The notes below the pieces were generated by a model. That model was not told the origin of the DNA. It worked only from the letters and a program-made list of their open reading frames with translations, and did no database searches. A DNA stretch of 64,000 bases. Origin: Nymphaea colorata. Lineage: Eukaryota > Streptophyta > Magnoliopsida > Nymphaeales > Nymphaeaceae. This document shows, in pieces, positions 46,897 through 58,900 of the stretch. How positions within the stretch are numbered: position 1 is the first letter of the stretch; each line of letters starts with the position of its first letter. Position numbers and translations under genes: made by a program. Where the stretch lies: assembly GCF_008831285.2 (NCBI RefSeq), contig NC_045145.1:16756040-16820039 (forward strand). Direction: 5' to 3'.

Positions 46897-48795
46897 CTTT
46901 TGCTTTTGACTAGCTCTTTCCCTCTCTCTCACTCCTTCCCCCTCTTGCTTTTGTTCATGCTAAGTTTTTGTTCTTCATGTAATTTGTTCTTCTTTGCTTT
47001 GCTATTTTTTTTCTCTTTTGTTGCTTTTATCTTCTTCTTTTGTTTCTGTTGACTAGTGACGCTTTGTCACCACATTTTGCTTTTAATGAATTTCCATTTT
47101 GTCGGCTCTCTCTCTTCTGCAAACTTCATCGTAGGAGTTTTACTGATATAGTTGAAATGTCTTGAACTTATATAGAAAGAGGCACGGAATGCATTTGCCA
47201 CATTGTTTTTTGGAAGTGATGCTTGTCTGCAATTAATATAAAATCAGATCGACATATTAACTTAAGGTACTTAGCATGTCAATATGTGAGTATTTTATGA
47301 AAATTAAGAATACATAGATTTCTATAAATACACTCTAAGTTCAATCATTTAAGCCCCTATGCAAGGTTCTTATTCACAAGCTTAGACAAAAACTTAGTAG
47401 CTAGCTTAATTTGTGGTAAGTGTTCAAAAGTTGAGAGTGCAAGCTTCATAATCATTGGTAGAGTAAAAAAAAGTTCATTGGTAGAGTAGAAAAGGTCTCT
47501 AGGTTAACCAAGAACCTTTGGCAGAGCAAATGACAGATCTTTTAGATAAAGATAATAATAAGGCTTTCTTTAATCACACTCAAAGATTGTTAAATGCTCA
47601 AGAAAGATTGAAAGAGACACAAGATAGGACTAATAGAGCACTTCAACTTGGTTGACGTGCGAGCAAAGGCCAAGGAAACTGAGGGAACCAACTAGCATAT
47701 AAACAGGATAATTGAGTTTAGTTGCTAAAATTACATGACTGGGGATGATCAGATCAAACTGACGCACATGAAACGCAAAGACAACCGTGTTGTTGTCATT
47801 ACGCTAAATAATTCCAAGCTTCCAGTAGCATATTTAGGAAACCGAAGGTCACAGCTAACTTAAATCAATGAACTGAACCTTTATGATAACTTTGCCATAA
47901 TATTGCAATAAAAGCTAAAACTAAAGGCTTATTATCAGTTTAGACAGATAGCTATACATTATTACATTCTGCTGAACTCAAGAGACATAAAATCGGGAGA
48001 TATAGATGTGAAGGCACTCTCATATTTTGCAGAAGCTATGTATGTTGTCTCAAACACTATCTCCAGTCGTAAAGGTCCAACTGCTTTCCCCTTTCCTTTT
48101 TGAGATGGACGAAAACTGATAAAACTCAAGTTTGGTATAATGAGCATAATACGTGTAAGCTCTGTTAGTTGGGGCATGATTTTGTTAATTTTCAGATCAG
48201 ATGCCTCGAAGGTACATTTTTCAGACATCAAATTCGTCCATTAACAAATAAACAATATTTTAATGAATCTTTGAAATAAATAAGATTGAGCGTATCGAAA
48301 GGTTCGTCGTTATGTTTGTTTAACACTAGCTGTATTTACTGCAGAGCGTCTCAAAGGTAAATTTTGAAACATTTGCTCATCAGTTATTCTCTGTGAGTTC
48401 TGAACTTTTTGTATTATTTTAAAGAACAGCAACTTTGTCATTTTAATTCCAAAATGTCTATCAGAAATCATTTCAAATGTTTAGAAGGCTAGCTGTGCAC
48501 GCGTATTTGTAATTAATAATTAGCTCAATGCAGAGGAACTTAGCCCGGTCAAAAGCACGCAACCAAAATGAAGAGACTGGAGCCTCAACGCTTTTAATCA
48601 GGAAGCTGATGATCCAGACATTCCTTGCACAGACTGCTCACAGAAAGCTCCGTGTATAATTAAAGGCTTCGCTTCTTCCGTTCTTCTCAAGATTATACAC
48701 ATTGAAAGCCCCCACCAGTACATATCAAGTCGCCACCGAAATGCATATAAACAAGATATATAGCACTTACGTCCCCCAAAATAATGTCGCGAACC
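46897..48795. other. Intergenic region containing one short protein-like frame
   Basis: Mostly AT-rich and pyrimidine-rich sequence. A 41-codon ATG frame at 47530-47655 (+) reads as a charged, coiled-coil-like peptide (starts MTDLLDKDNNKAFFNHTQRL) and is bounded upstream by an in-frame stop. It may be a relic exon. The stretch next to 48795 is 3' UTR of the minus-strand gene. Confidence 0.4.
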
Positions 48796-51724
48796 TTAGG
48801 ATACATTTTCGCCAGGAAGATATGATGCCATTCCAGCCTCAACCTGATTTTTCTTCCTATTAAAAATACCACTCAAGCTTGGGAACATCTTCTTCTTCAT
48901 TGTTGATGACCTCACAATTTTCCGGCTGTTGTTGGCAGATTTATCCGCCCAGCAAGCTTTCATTTCGACGGTGGCTGGCCCTACATCGGAAAGTCTGTTT
49001 GCGACGTACTCCTTTTGGTCCACAGGCACTCGTGGGCTGATTTCAGCAGAGCCCCACTTCTTTTGCTCCCTTTCCCTCCATCTTTTCAGCTCCCCTTCTA
49101 CTGCACTTTTCGCTGCGTCGGCCATCTCTGCCTTCTTAATAGCTTCCGCCGTTGCAACTTGTATCCCTTCAATCTCCTTTCGGATAGACTCCAGCTTCTT
49201 CATTGCCTCCGTTTCACTTGCCTTCACTGCTTCCACTAAAGCTGCCGCAGCAGAAACTTTCATCCCGGCCAGAGTGTCTGCATCATTCACCTTCTTGTTC
49301 AACGAATCAAACTCTTCCATCGATATTGTGATCTTCGCACCATGTTCTGATGTTGATGCACGGGCAGCATCAGTCTTTTCAGACAATGATTTGATCTGAC
49401 TGAGAGCACTGGCTTCAGCAGCCTTAGCTTCTTCAGCCTCCACTAGTGCAACCGAGAGTCTTTTCTCTGAATCTTCAAGGACAATCTTAGTGGTCTCTGC
49501 CTCTCTTTTCAGCATTTCAGCTTCTTGCTTCATTTTATCCGCCTCCACCTTCGCATCCTCACATTCTGCAGTCAGCTGATTGAGAGTCGATATGAGCTCA
49601 TCAGATGCACCTCGGACCTTAGCTTCAGCAGCAAGTGCCACAGCAAGCTCGTCCTTTGCATTTTGCAGCTTGGACTGCAGTTCTCCACTAATAATTTCAG
49701 CTTCTGCCTCTTTTTTCTTCAATTCCTGGTGTTCCCTCTTCACCTTCGCAAGTTCCATTTTTAGTGACTCCAGTAAATTTCTCTGAGTTTGTTCCTCTTC
49801 TGCCAATTTGTGAAGGGTTCCTTTAGCTTCAGTGAGGTCTGTGGTTACACTTGCCAATGAACTCAACTGAGATGCTTTCACTGAGTTAAGTTGCTGTTCG
49901 ATACTCCTAACTTCAGCCACTGTCGCCGCAAGTTTGGCCTCAAGGTCGCCAGTATCTTCAGCATGCGCCTCCATTTGCAAAGCTTCGAGTACCACTTGGG
50001 TTTGCTGTGCTGCTGTTGTCGACGAACTGTCCTCGAGTGATTTCATAATGCCAGCATGCTCCTGCATGGTTTGCACGTAAGCATGCTTGACATGGGTAAG
50101 GGAGTCATTAACAGCAGCAATCTCCTTGCGAAGTTCATGTGCACGTCCTGTGTTGGCTTCAATGGCATGTACTGCTTCCGTTGCTCGTGCAGCAGCAGAA
50201 GCCTTCATATCAGTTGACGCACAAAACTCCTGCCGCATCCTTCTCAATTCTTGCTTGGCCTCATCAAGCTCAGCCACAACACTAGAATAACGTCCCCTGG
50301 CATCAGCCAACTCGGTTTGCCATGAAGTGTCGTTGCTAATTTGATTATTGGAATTTGCCCCTTCAAGTTCTTTGGCTTGATCATTGGCTGTTTGTGTTGC
50401 TAGAAGAGAAGATTCCTTAGATTCATTTAGGCCACTAAGCTTGTAGGTAAGAGTGTTCGCAATTCCTCGTGCCTTCTCAAGCTCAACCAAGGCTTGGTCT
50501 TTTGTGCTCTCTGCACTACGGAGACGCTCCTTATACTTCTTCAGTTCTCTCTGAGCCAAGAGAAGCTGTGTCTCCTTTTCGACTCTTTTCTGCTCAGAAC
50601 CAGGAGGAGGATGTCAAATATCAGTTGCTTTGGTGGCTTGATGCTGATTGTATTGTCAAGAAAACTTACATATGTGATAAAAACTTGAGTAAATTGTGCA
50701 CATTACGCAAGTCGTTTATGGAAGCAATAAAAAATGGCAGTTTCAGGACATTTGCCTGGTCTAAACTTCTAAAGTAACGGGATCGGCTTGCCAGAGAGAG
50801 ATCACAGGATTAGGTTCTGAACGGCCACATTATGCAAAGAGCGAGGTTCAGAACCACCCTGAATCCACCCTCCCAACAGCCAGGAGTGTGGGACCGTACT
50901 GGCCCACACTCCACCTGAACCATATTGGTAGTGGATAATATGCATGCAAAATTCGTTTCCAGTTAGCAATATGTCAATCTAAAAATTGCCCATCTTTTAA
51001 AAGATTGCAGGAAGAGCTATCAGGAAATGCTACAATATTACAGTTCAACAAGAAAAATGAGATTTGCTACACCATATACACTACACAATCATGTGCAGGT
51101 ACTCCAGCCAATTAGAGCCAAGCCATTTCCAGATCAGAAAGGTCGATGAAGCTCCTCCACAGTCTGAAAATAACTGCGCATGCGTAAACGTCACATCACC
51201 TCCTTCTAGCTTGCAAATGCTAACTAATTTTCCATGAAGTCCACACATTTTTCCAACATCTTTGTATGGAAATACAGAAGATGTTAGAGATTTAGAGGCA
51301 CTCATCTAGCGTAGGATTGCTCTCTCACAATTTTTTGGAAAAATTTTCATTTGCCGTACAGCTTTGGATTAGTCTAGGAGATAGTATGCTTCTCATGTAA
51401 TAAAATGGAAAATCCAGACATGTGATTGCGAATCACACTAGATGGAATGATCATGATGGGTGAAGGAAGTGTTTCGTACTGAAGGCAAATTCCAAATGAA
51501 GCTTTAACATAATATCAAAAGAAACAATAATCGGTTAGATAAAGAAATGATACCTCGGCGTCCGGTGTCTTGGTCTTCTTCACGGCAACTTTCTCTGCAG
51601 AGAACGCTCCCTCAGCAAACAAGCTGACAGCAGCTTTAACAGATTGAAATGGTGCACTAGTATCGATCTCCCCCACCTCAGCTTTGGCAGGAGAGCCTGC
51701 AGGCGGACGTGCCTTTCCAAACAT
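48796..51724 (-). CDS. WEB-family (DUF827) coiled-coil protein, 654 aa
   Basis: Read on the minus strand, coding exon 1 is 51724-51554 (57 codons) and exon 2 is 50589-48796 (597 codons plus stop), joined in phase 0 across a 964-bp GT-AG intron. Residues 13-45 hold the family N-terminal block (AKAEVGEIDTSAPFQSVKAA, VSLFAEGAFS). From about residue 58 to 600 the protein is an almost unbroken heptad-rich coiled coil full of Glu, Lys and Ala, followed by a basic tail (SSTMKKKMFPSLSGIFNRKK). WEB/PMI proteins act as cytoplasmic scaffolds in chloroplast photorelocation movement and related processes; the At5g55860-like subgroup that this resembles has less defined function. The start is the ATG just before the conserved block. 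The gene converges with nothing nearby. Confidence 0.93.
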
Positions 51725-51754
51725 TTCTCCTTTATAAGCTAGAAGCAAGCTTCT

Positions 51755-52688
51755 CTGCAAACGTACTAATTTATGAGACCAACAAAAGAAGACCAAGAAG
51801 TACAGAACAAATTCAGATAAAGTAGGATTCTAGATAACAAATATGAGCCTAAACACTTAATAGTCCAAGAAATAAGTCTTTTTCGATAAGAAATATACCA
51901 TGAGACTTTGGCAGCTAAAAGACATCATCAAATAACTCCTCTTTTGACACCCATCCGGGGAAAACTGTTCCCTTTTCGATTATCAACTTGAATGAGACGG
52001 TTTACAGGTCAAATAATTTCGGCGATATGCCCAAGCACATTGGTTCCACGTAGACTCACATTCCTCAATTTTGGAAAGTAAAATACTAGTAGAAAACGAA
52101 ACGCCTTTGTGATATCAACACAATGCTCATGGTTACGGGATAATACTTTCATAACTGCGCTCTTTAAATGCGACTAATGCGATAATTTTTCACTGAACAG
52201 AGTGATTCGTATTCTCCTGTGAAATACCGAATCGGAGGATTCGTTTGTGGAATCGTATCAGCCAACGTTTGCACCAAAGAACTTAATTTCGACGTTTGGA
52301 ATCACCACAGTGACAGTCCCCCCTAAACCACGGTGAATAAGGTCATGACCCGGATGGACACGGGGGGAGGAGAACGTAACGGAAAAGCATCAGGGTTTGA
52401 CGCCAACCTGTCAGAAAAAAAAAAATGGGCTTCACGACGACCCATACATACCGCATTCCGGAAATGCCCTCATCTAACGCGAAAATTTACAATGGATAAG
52501 CCGCTATCCTTTTGTACGGGATCAGGGAGAAAGGCCAGAGCCAGAGGAAATGACACAAAATTTGGTAACACAAAAATTTACTTAAGCAGTACAGTAAGAT
52601 GTGAAGATCTCAGAAGGATTAGAAACGGCGAAACAGAATGATCAATGGTTCAGAGAATCAGGAGAAAGGAATGGAAATCTTTCCTTAC
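51755..52688 (-). other. Probable 5'-UTR intron of the WEB-family gene
   Basis: On the minus strand a leader exon appears to end at CTAG|GTAAGG (donor at 52688) and a TTTGCAG acceptor lies at 51755, 30 bases before the coding start. The leader would extend upstream toward the GA/TC repeat near 53165-53191. Inferred from splice signals only. Confidence 0.45.
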
Positions 52689-53164
52689 CTAGAACGGTTG
52701 AAATATCCGGCAAAGGAAAATGATGAGTCGTTCTCAGAATAGTTTCTTCCCCGATACTTTCATGCATGCCGAAAATTCCACCGCGACGGTCAAAAACATG
52801 GAAAAACGCTGAAGCGAAGCACCGGAAACGGAGAAGAAGCCGGAGATCCGCCCAGCTTCAGGGAAGCCGCACGACTTCGTCGCTCCGTCTCCGAATACCA
52901 GCGGTAAGAGGGTCGGCGTGACCAGCTCGAATGGCCTCCGTTTAGCTCTCCGACGACTTCAGGGGAGAGCTTAACGAAAATCAAGAGGGAAGAAGACGAT
53001 GGAGACGCCCCGCCGGAAACGAAACCGGGATCCCCAGTGCGGTTTCTCCACGCGACGGAGGGATTGAGCTTAGGGAGGTTTCCGGCGCACGGCAGGTGGT
53101 TTTCCGGCCTCTGCGGCCGTACGCAGGGTTGGCGGTACTTTGAGAGAAAGATAGAGAGCAGAGC

Positions 53165-53191
<27 letters not shown>
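53165..53191. repeat. (GA)n microsatellite at the 5' side of the WEB-family gene
   Basis: A 27-base purine run (CT on the gene's strand). Pyrimidine repeats like this are common in plant 5' leaders and core promoters, so it may mark the region of transcription start. Confidence 0.9.
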
Positions 53192-53195
<4 letters not shown>

Positions 53196-53289
53196 TTTGA
53201 AAGAACGAACGTGGTTTTCGGATTCCTTTCTCGCTCCAGAAATGAACAGAGGAAGACAGCAAATGGCTGAGCGCCAAATTTCTTTTAGC

Positions 53290-55902
53290 CCTTGCATGTT
53301 TAAACTATAACGATTATGCCATTTCGCATTATTCAAATTCCCACCAAATTTGAAGCTCGTCCCGGCCCCGCCTTCTTCATTTTGGCGCTCAAAAAACTAG
53401 CTTTAAAAACCTTATTTTTTTCTTTATTACCAATCAATATTACTTGAAGAAGGTCAATACTTCAACAGTGAAAGTATAAGTTCTGGTGGTTGGGTTCACC
53501 TAAAGTCTTCTCAAATTTTTCTTGTCATAAAAAAATGCCGAGACAAGAATGGTAATCTCTTGTTTGGCTTGTTTAGAGAAGTTTTCTCAGGTTTCATACA
53601 TTTCAAAATGAAAAGGCAATGTACTTTGTAATAATCGGATTTTATTTTGAATTTCACGGTGAATTTATCCTTTAGTAAAAGAAAGAACAAAAAATCATGA
53701 AGTATATCTTTTTCTCTTGTGAATTTGTCAAACACAAGCCGAACAATATGCCATGAGAGAAGATAGGTACCAGTGCACACCAGAAAAATCGGTAAGTCTC
53801 TGGGGGTATTTCGGTCACGAGAGTTAACGGCTACGAACATATCGAATTGTGTTTCTGCCTGTACCTTGACCGAGTTTTTGATTTGTTTAAAGCAAATCTG
53901 TGTCGACGAAAAAAACACGATAAAAATAGGGAAGCAAGACTGGACCAGTTTGAGCTCGTGTATATTTACAAAAATGTCCAAACTGGGAACGGCCTTTGTC
54001 TGACTCGCCCGTATCTGACTCGGTCAAATGGGTCCGAGTCAAGGGGCCACCAGTAACAGCACTCGGACGACCATCCCCTTTTGGTGGAGAAGAGGGGATA
54101 TTGGAGATCCGATGACCAGGCCAACCGAGTCGTATCCAAGACCTCGCCGAGCCACTTAATAGGCCCAGTGCCGCAATGTCATCGACTCGGTCAAGTCGTT
54201 ACAACCACGCACCCAGCCATTCTTGCAAATCTAACCATATAGAAATGATCTTGGCGCACCGGCTCGATCAATGGCTGGTACATTGCCTATGACTCCTTCG
54301 AGTCGCATGGGCACCAATCCCTTGTACAAGCCAAAGTCTTATGGCTGCAAATTTTAAAATGTTATAATCTAGAAGAATTAAAGGTGCCAATGGGTTTGGT
54401 ATGCTAAAAAATGTAGTAAAGTGCTAAGTTTGATATGGCTATAAAAGGAAGAGGCATTAGTCATAAACATAGGCTAATCAAGTCGGTTTCAATCAACAAC
54501 AAATATGTGGGTTGGATCAAATCAGAGATCAAAAAAGGATCCACAGTCTTCCATGTAAAAAAGAAAAAAGAGAATGAAACAAATCTTAGGATAATCGGAA
54601 ATCCTTTTTATGTGGGATTCACATAGTAAACAAACACTTGATTATAACATTATGTGGAAAAATATTGTTTGAGATCCGCATTTTGCAGCTAAAACCTCAT
54701 ATTTGAGGTCGGATGGACGAATGCCTAACTTTAGATCTGCAGATGTGAGATTCTTAGGATGTCAGATCGCCTCGTATATCAAATCCGGGACTATCAAATG
54801 CTCCCTTTCAATGTGCTCATTCAGAGGATCAGATTTGAACCTTATTTTAGCATATTCAGCTTCAGTCCTAGTGGAGGGCTGTTGATCCATTTGTGAGAAT
54901 CCCAAGAGCCACCATTGACACCCACTCCAAAGATGAGCATATTACATGATCTGACAGATTATATTTTAAAAAGGATCCAATATCACCAAAGTTCATTTGA
55001 ATAATGGACACTCACCATTGTGGCCATCAATGGTATGTTTTCTGATGCTCTCTGCCACTTGCATTGGGAATGGTTGGATGAGAACTGCGGGGTCAGAATG
55101 TAAGATCAATTTGAATATGTGGATTTGCATGGCGCTTTTCAAGTCATGGTAACAAATATCACAAAAGAGTTGAATTTCTCAGTAAACATTTTTAAACTCT
55201 TGAAAAATGAAATTTTACTACTAAACATTTTTAGCTGGCCCCAGTAAAAAACTTTTGAACATTATGTGGTGGCCCCTTCTACAAAAAGTTAATTTTGGCT
55301 CTGCCACTGATAGCAACTAACCGGTTCAGTTTGTAGCACTTGACCTGCTCAGAATTCAGACGCAGATGAGGGTAGCTAAAACCGAATCCCAATCTGCATA
55401 GGTTAAAATCCAACACTTCGACGTAGTTGGATCCTCATTTTAGGGAGTTTGAAATTGAGAGCACTTCAGAAACATATTCAGAAACCAAAAAGTTGACCTT
55501 GGATCCAAATTGCTTTCCTAATCATTTTACTTGTCAAATCTCCAAAACTCACCATTGTTAAAAACATCTAGCTTTTCTTTATAGATAATGGACAGGTGCG
55601 TGAGTTCTTCCGCTACCAAATGGGCGATAAATTGTAATTTTCCCCTTCAAAATGACCTCAGAGAAGCACACAAGTTTGGTCAAGAAAGGTAGAAGCATTA
55701 ACAAGAAGCTGCACACTGTATCGCAGAATATACAAAACAAGAATGCCATAACTTTTCCACATGTGTGCGCACACACACAGCTAGAATGAATCAACTGGAA
55801 AGAACAAGCGCCATGGACTGAATATTGAAGGACAAAAATCTAGATACAGAATGTAAAATATGTAGAGGAAAGAAAAGGGAAAAAAAAAAAAAGAACACAG
55901 CA
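53290..55902. other. Intergenic region between WEB-family gene and CCDC22 gene
   Basis: No gene is supported. A 156-codon minus-strand open frame (53511-53981) has no recognisable motif and reads as AT-driven. GACTCGG/CGAGTC phrases are repeated at about 54000-54300. Sequence at about 55200-55312 ends in GGCTCTGCCACTG, the reverse complement of the CAGTGGC.GAGCC type of transposon end also seen near 31250. Confidence 0.5.
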
Positions 55903-58900
55903 TCACAGTCTCTGCTGCTCTAACAACTCATTTTCTTTCTGCAGTGAATTAAGATCAGCTTCAAGTTTATCAATCCCAAAGTAACTGGATGATAAGGAGG
56001 CAAGCTTGGCTTCATAATCTGAAGCTTCTCTTTTCACCCTATCAATCGCAAGAATTGTGTTTGCGATCTCGCTGAAGCTCTCATGAATGCTGACTAAAAG
56101 CCTATAGGCTTGTTTCCTCACAGGGTCTTTCTTGGCATCCCTGGAACATGAAACAAGGAGCCAGAATCAGCAGGATAACGCCATTATTTAGTCTGATATT
56201 GTCATATAAAAATTAATGGAAAACTAGAGAGATTTTGTTAGGAACCTTGGAGAAGCAAAAGTAGAGAGTTTCAACTAGCAACATATAGATGCAACAGCCA
56301 GAAACTGGTCGCAGTTGCAGAATGAACTAAGCCACGCTATCTAGACCATGGGTTCTCACCTTGAAGACCATCAAGGGCATTCCAATAAAAGGAAGGAGGA
56401 AGAAGGAAAAAGCAAGGTTATGTGGGTTATAGAAAAGCTTGAACACTGAAGCTGGTTTGTACATGAACAATGGCACCAATACTGACGCAGTTACCAATTT
56501 TGTAACAAAAGCCTCCTCATACTGCTTTTCGGGACATATTTTGCTTTCTAGGCATGGTCAACTCTGTTTCCCACTAGATACACTGAAAAATGACAGTCTA
56601 CCTGCAGGCAAGCCTGTGGGAGTGGCAACTTTCGGAACACAAACAACTACATGAACCAAACAGTAATCATGTATCCTACTACTATCTGTGTCTAGCCAGC
56701 CAAGATCTTCCTAAGTTGTGTCCATAAATAAGGACCGGAAAAATTTCCCTCCTAATGTTCTCAGGTCTCAAGCAAAAGATGTGTATATTTACATTAGTAC
56801 ATAAAAGTAGTCATTCCCAAAAGTACTTATTGATCATTTCTAGTTTTCACTCATTAATTACTTTTAGACTCCAATTTTGGAGAATCAAGGCTGCTGCTTG
56901 TTTCAGTAATTAAAATTGAAGACAGGAGCACTTGGTATATGAAATCAATAGTCAACATGAAAAACAACACAGATACCTGAATACAGCATCATCAACAACT
57001 GTGTAGGTACGACCAAGACGTTCTTGGATCGAATTGATTTCCAATTGAAGCTGCCATGTATCTTTCATGATCTGCTTAATATCTGCATCTTGTTTCCAGC
57101 TATTCTTAAAAAGCTCAGTTATCCGCTGGATATAGTAACTTCTTGGTGCCATCTTTGGTTGTTTTTCCAATCCCATCGAAAGTTTCGAATACTCCTCTTC
57201 TCTGCAGTTATCATCAATGCCATTAACTCATAGATGATAATGGTCAGAGGGCAGAGTTGATGAACCGGAAAGCCACAGAAAACAAAACACACTAAAATCC
57301 AGAAAAAAATATAATTTTGAGATCAGTAAGGCCAGAATCCAGTCTCTTAACAGGAAAGCATCTGATCTCAGGCATGCACAGCCCTTACCAGTTACCAACC
57401 ATTGAAACTTTGGAAGCAAAAGAAAAGGAAAACATATTTCCATAATCCAGAGAAAGAGGCTTTACCTCTTGATAACTCTAGACATCATATCAACTATTTC
57501 TTTCCGAATTTCATCCAATTGCCTGAGTTTTTCCTGGACTTCTGGCTTTTCTGACTGCCCAGATAAAATGAGGTTGTTTTTGGTCTCCTCCACTGTAAGT
57601 CGGAATGCATCCCTATCAAATTATCAATCTTTTAACATTAGCCAGCTTGTAATAGCAATTAGAAAATAGAACGAAACCATCACTGAAATTCTGCCCAAAT
57701 GGATAACTTTAAAATTAAAAGTGAAAACTAAAATGCACAATCTGCTGCATACAAGTCTCTCTGGAGATATAGCCTGATAGCCTCAACATCTGCCATGAAG
57801 TTCTATGTTTTATACGAATTATTTATCACATAAGAGTGGTAAATTGATCAAAATACAAATGCAGCTTGAAGGAGAAAACATGATTAAATGTGACTGGCCA
57901 ACTCATGTGAACTCTTTCGAAAAAACCATTGGAGAAAAACCTACGAAGCGCATGTTAGTTCTGATGCCAAGAAATATGATCTACGTTACATGGGTGCCGG
58001 AAGTGGGTGCTGGTGCGGGTGCGGTGCAAGACGCGGCAAGTTCCAAAAAAAAAAAAAATTGGATGCAGGTGCAGTGAGGGCATATATATGTATATATATG
58101 TTATTTGTCTATATTTTTAAATTTCTTTTGTCAAGGTTGCCCTGATCTCATACACATTTGAAAGTTTTATTAAATAAAATGGGGGAAGGAGAGACGAAAG
58201 GGGGAAAAAGGAAGAGGGAAAAGGTCAGAGAAGAAAAGAAGGGGAAAAAAAGAGAAAAGAAGAGTGGGTGTGGTCAGCAACACTGGACTCGGTTTTCGGT
58301 CAAATTGAGTTAGGTGTCGTGTCGGGCCACACCTGCACACACACCCAGGTCGACTTAGGTGCACCACCATTTTTGGTGCGTGTTACTTAGGTTGTAATTA
58401 ACCCCATACTAGCGTTCACAGTCTTGCAGCTGCATTAAGATCATCAACTTCTTCTGAGAGGCAATAAGATTTCATTTCCTTTATCCTGTGTTGAAACTAA
58501 TTTTAACTGTAACATCAAAAATTTGACTTTAAGAAATAATGATGAAATTGGACTCGGTGGAGATTTTTCACAAGTGAAAACCCTTTTTTCAGGATTGTTT
58601 TGACTTGCGATCCTTCTGAAATCCTTGTGCTCAAGAATGAAGAGGGAACAAGGTAGAACGTGCTTCTCCATCAAGCAGGACCTTGCACTGGACTAGGGGT
58701 CAAATGAACTTCTGGAACTGCCGTAGGTGGATCAGACATTAGGCCAAATTATAATATCAACCCCAAATGGACATGATGACCTTGGATCCTGTCCAAAATT
58801 TCTTAGGATTTAAAGTGCCTCAAAACTAGACTTCAAAAGTTATAACCTACTAGGTTAATTATGACTAAGGCTCATCTGGACCAAGCGTAAAACAAGCCCA

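Noticed and set aside
48929-50290. Several plus-strand open frames within the WEB-family gene
   Set aside because: They are antisense to a long repetitive coiled-coil exon and have Ser/Ala/Phe-rich compositions typical of reversed coiled-coil codons.
53511-53981. 156-codon minus-strand open frame between two genes
   Set aside because: Phe/Lys/Leu-rich with no recognisable motif, no splice or promoter context, and in AT-rich DNA where long frames arise by chance.
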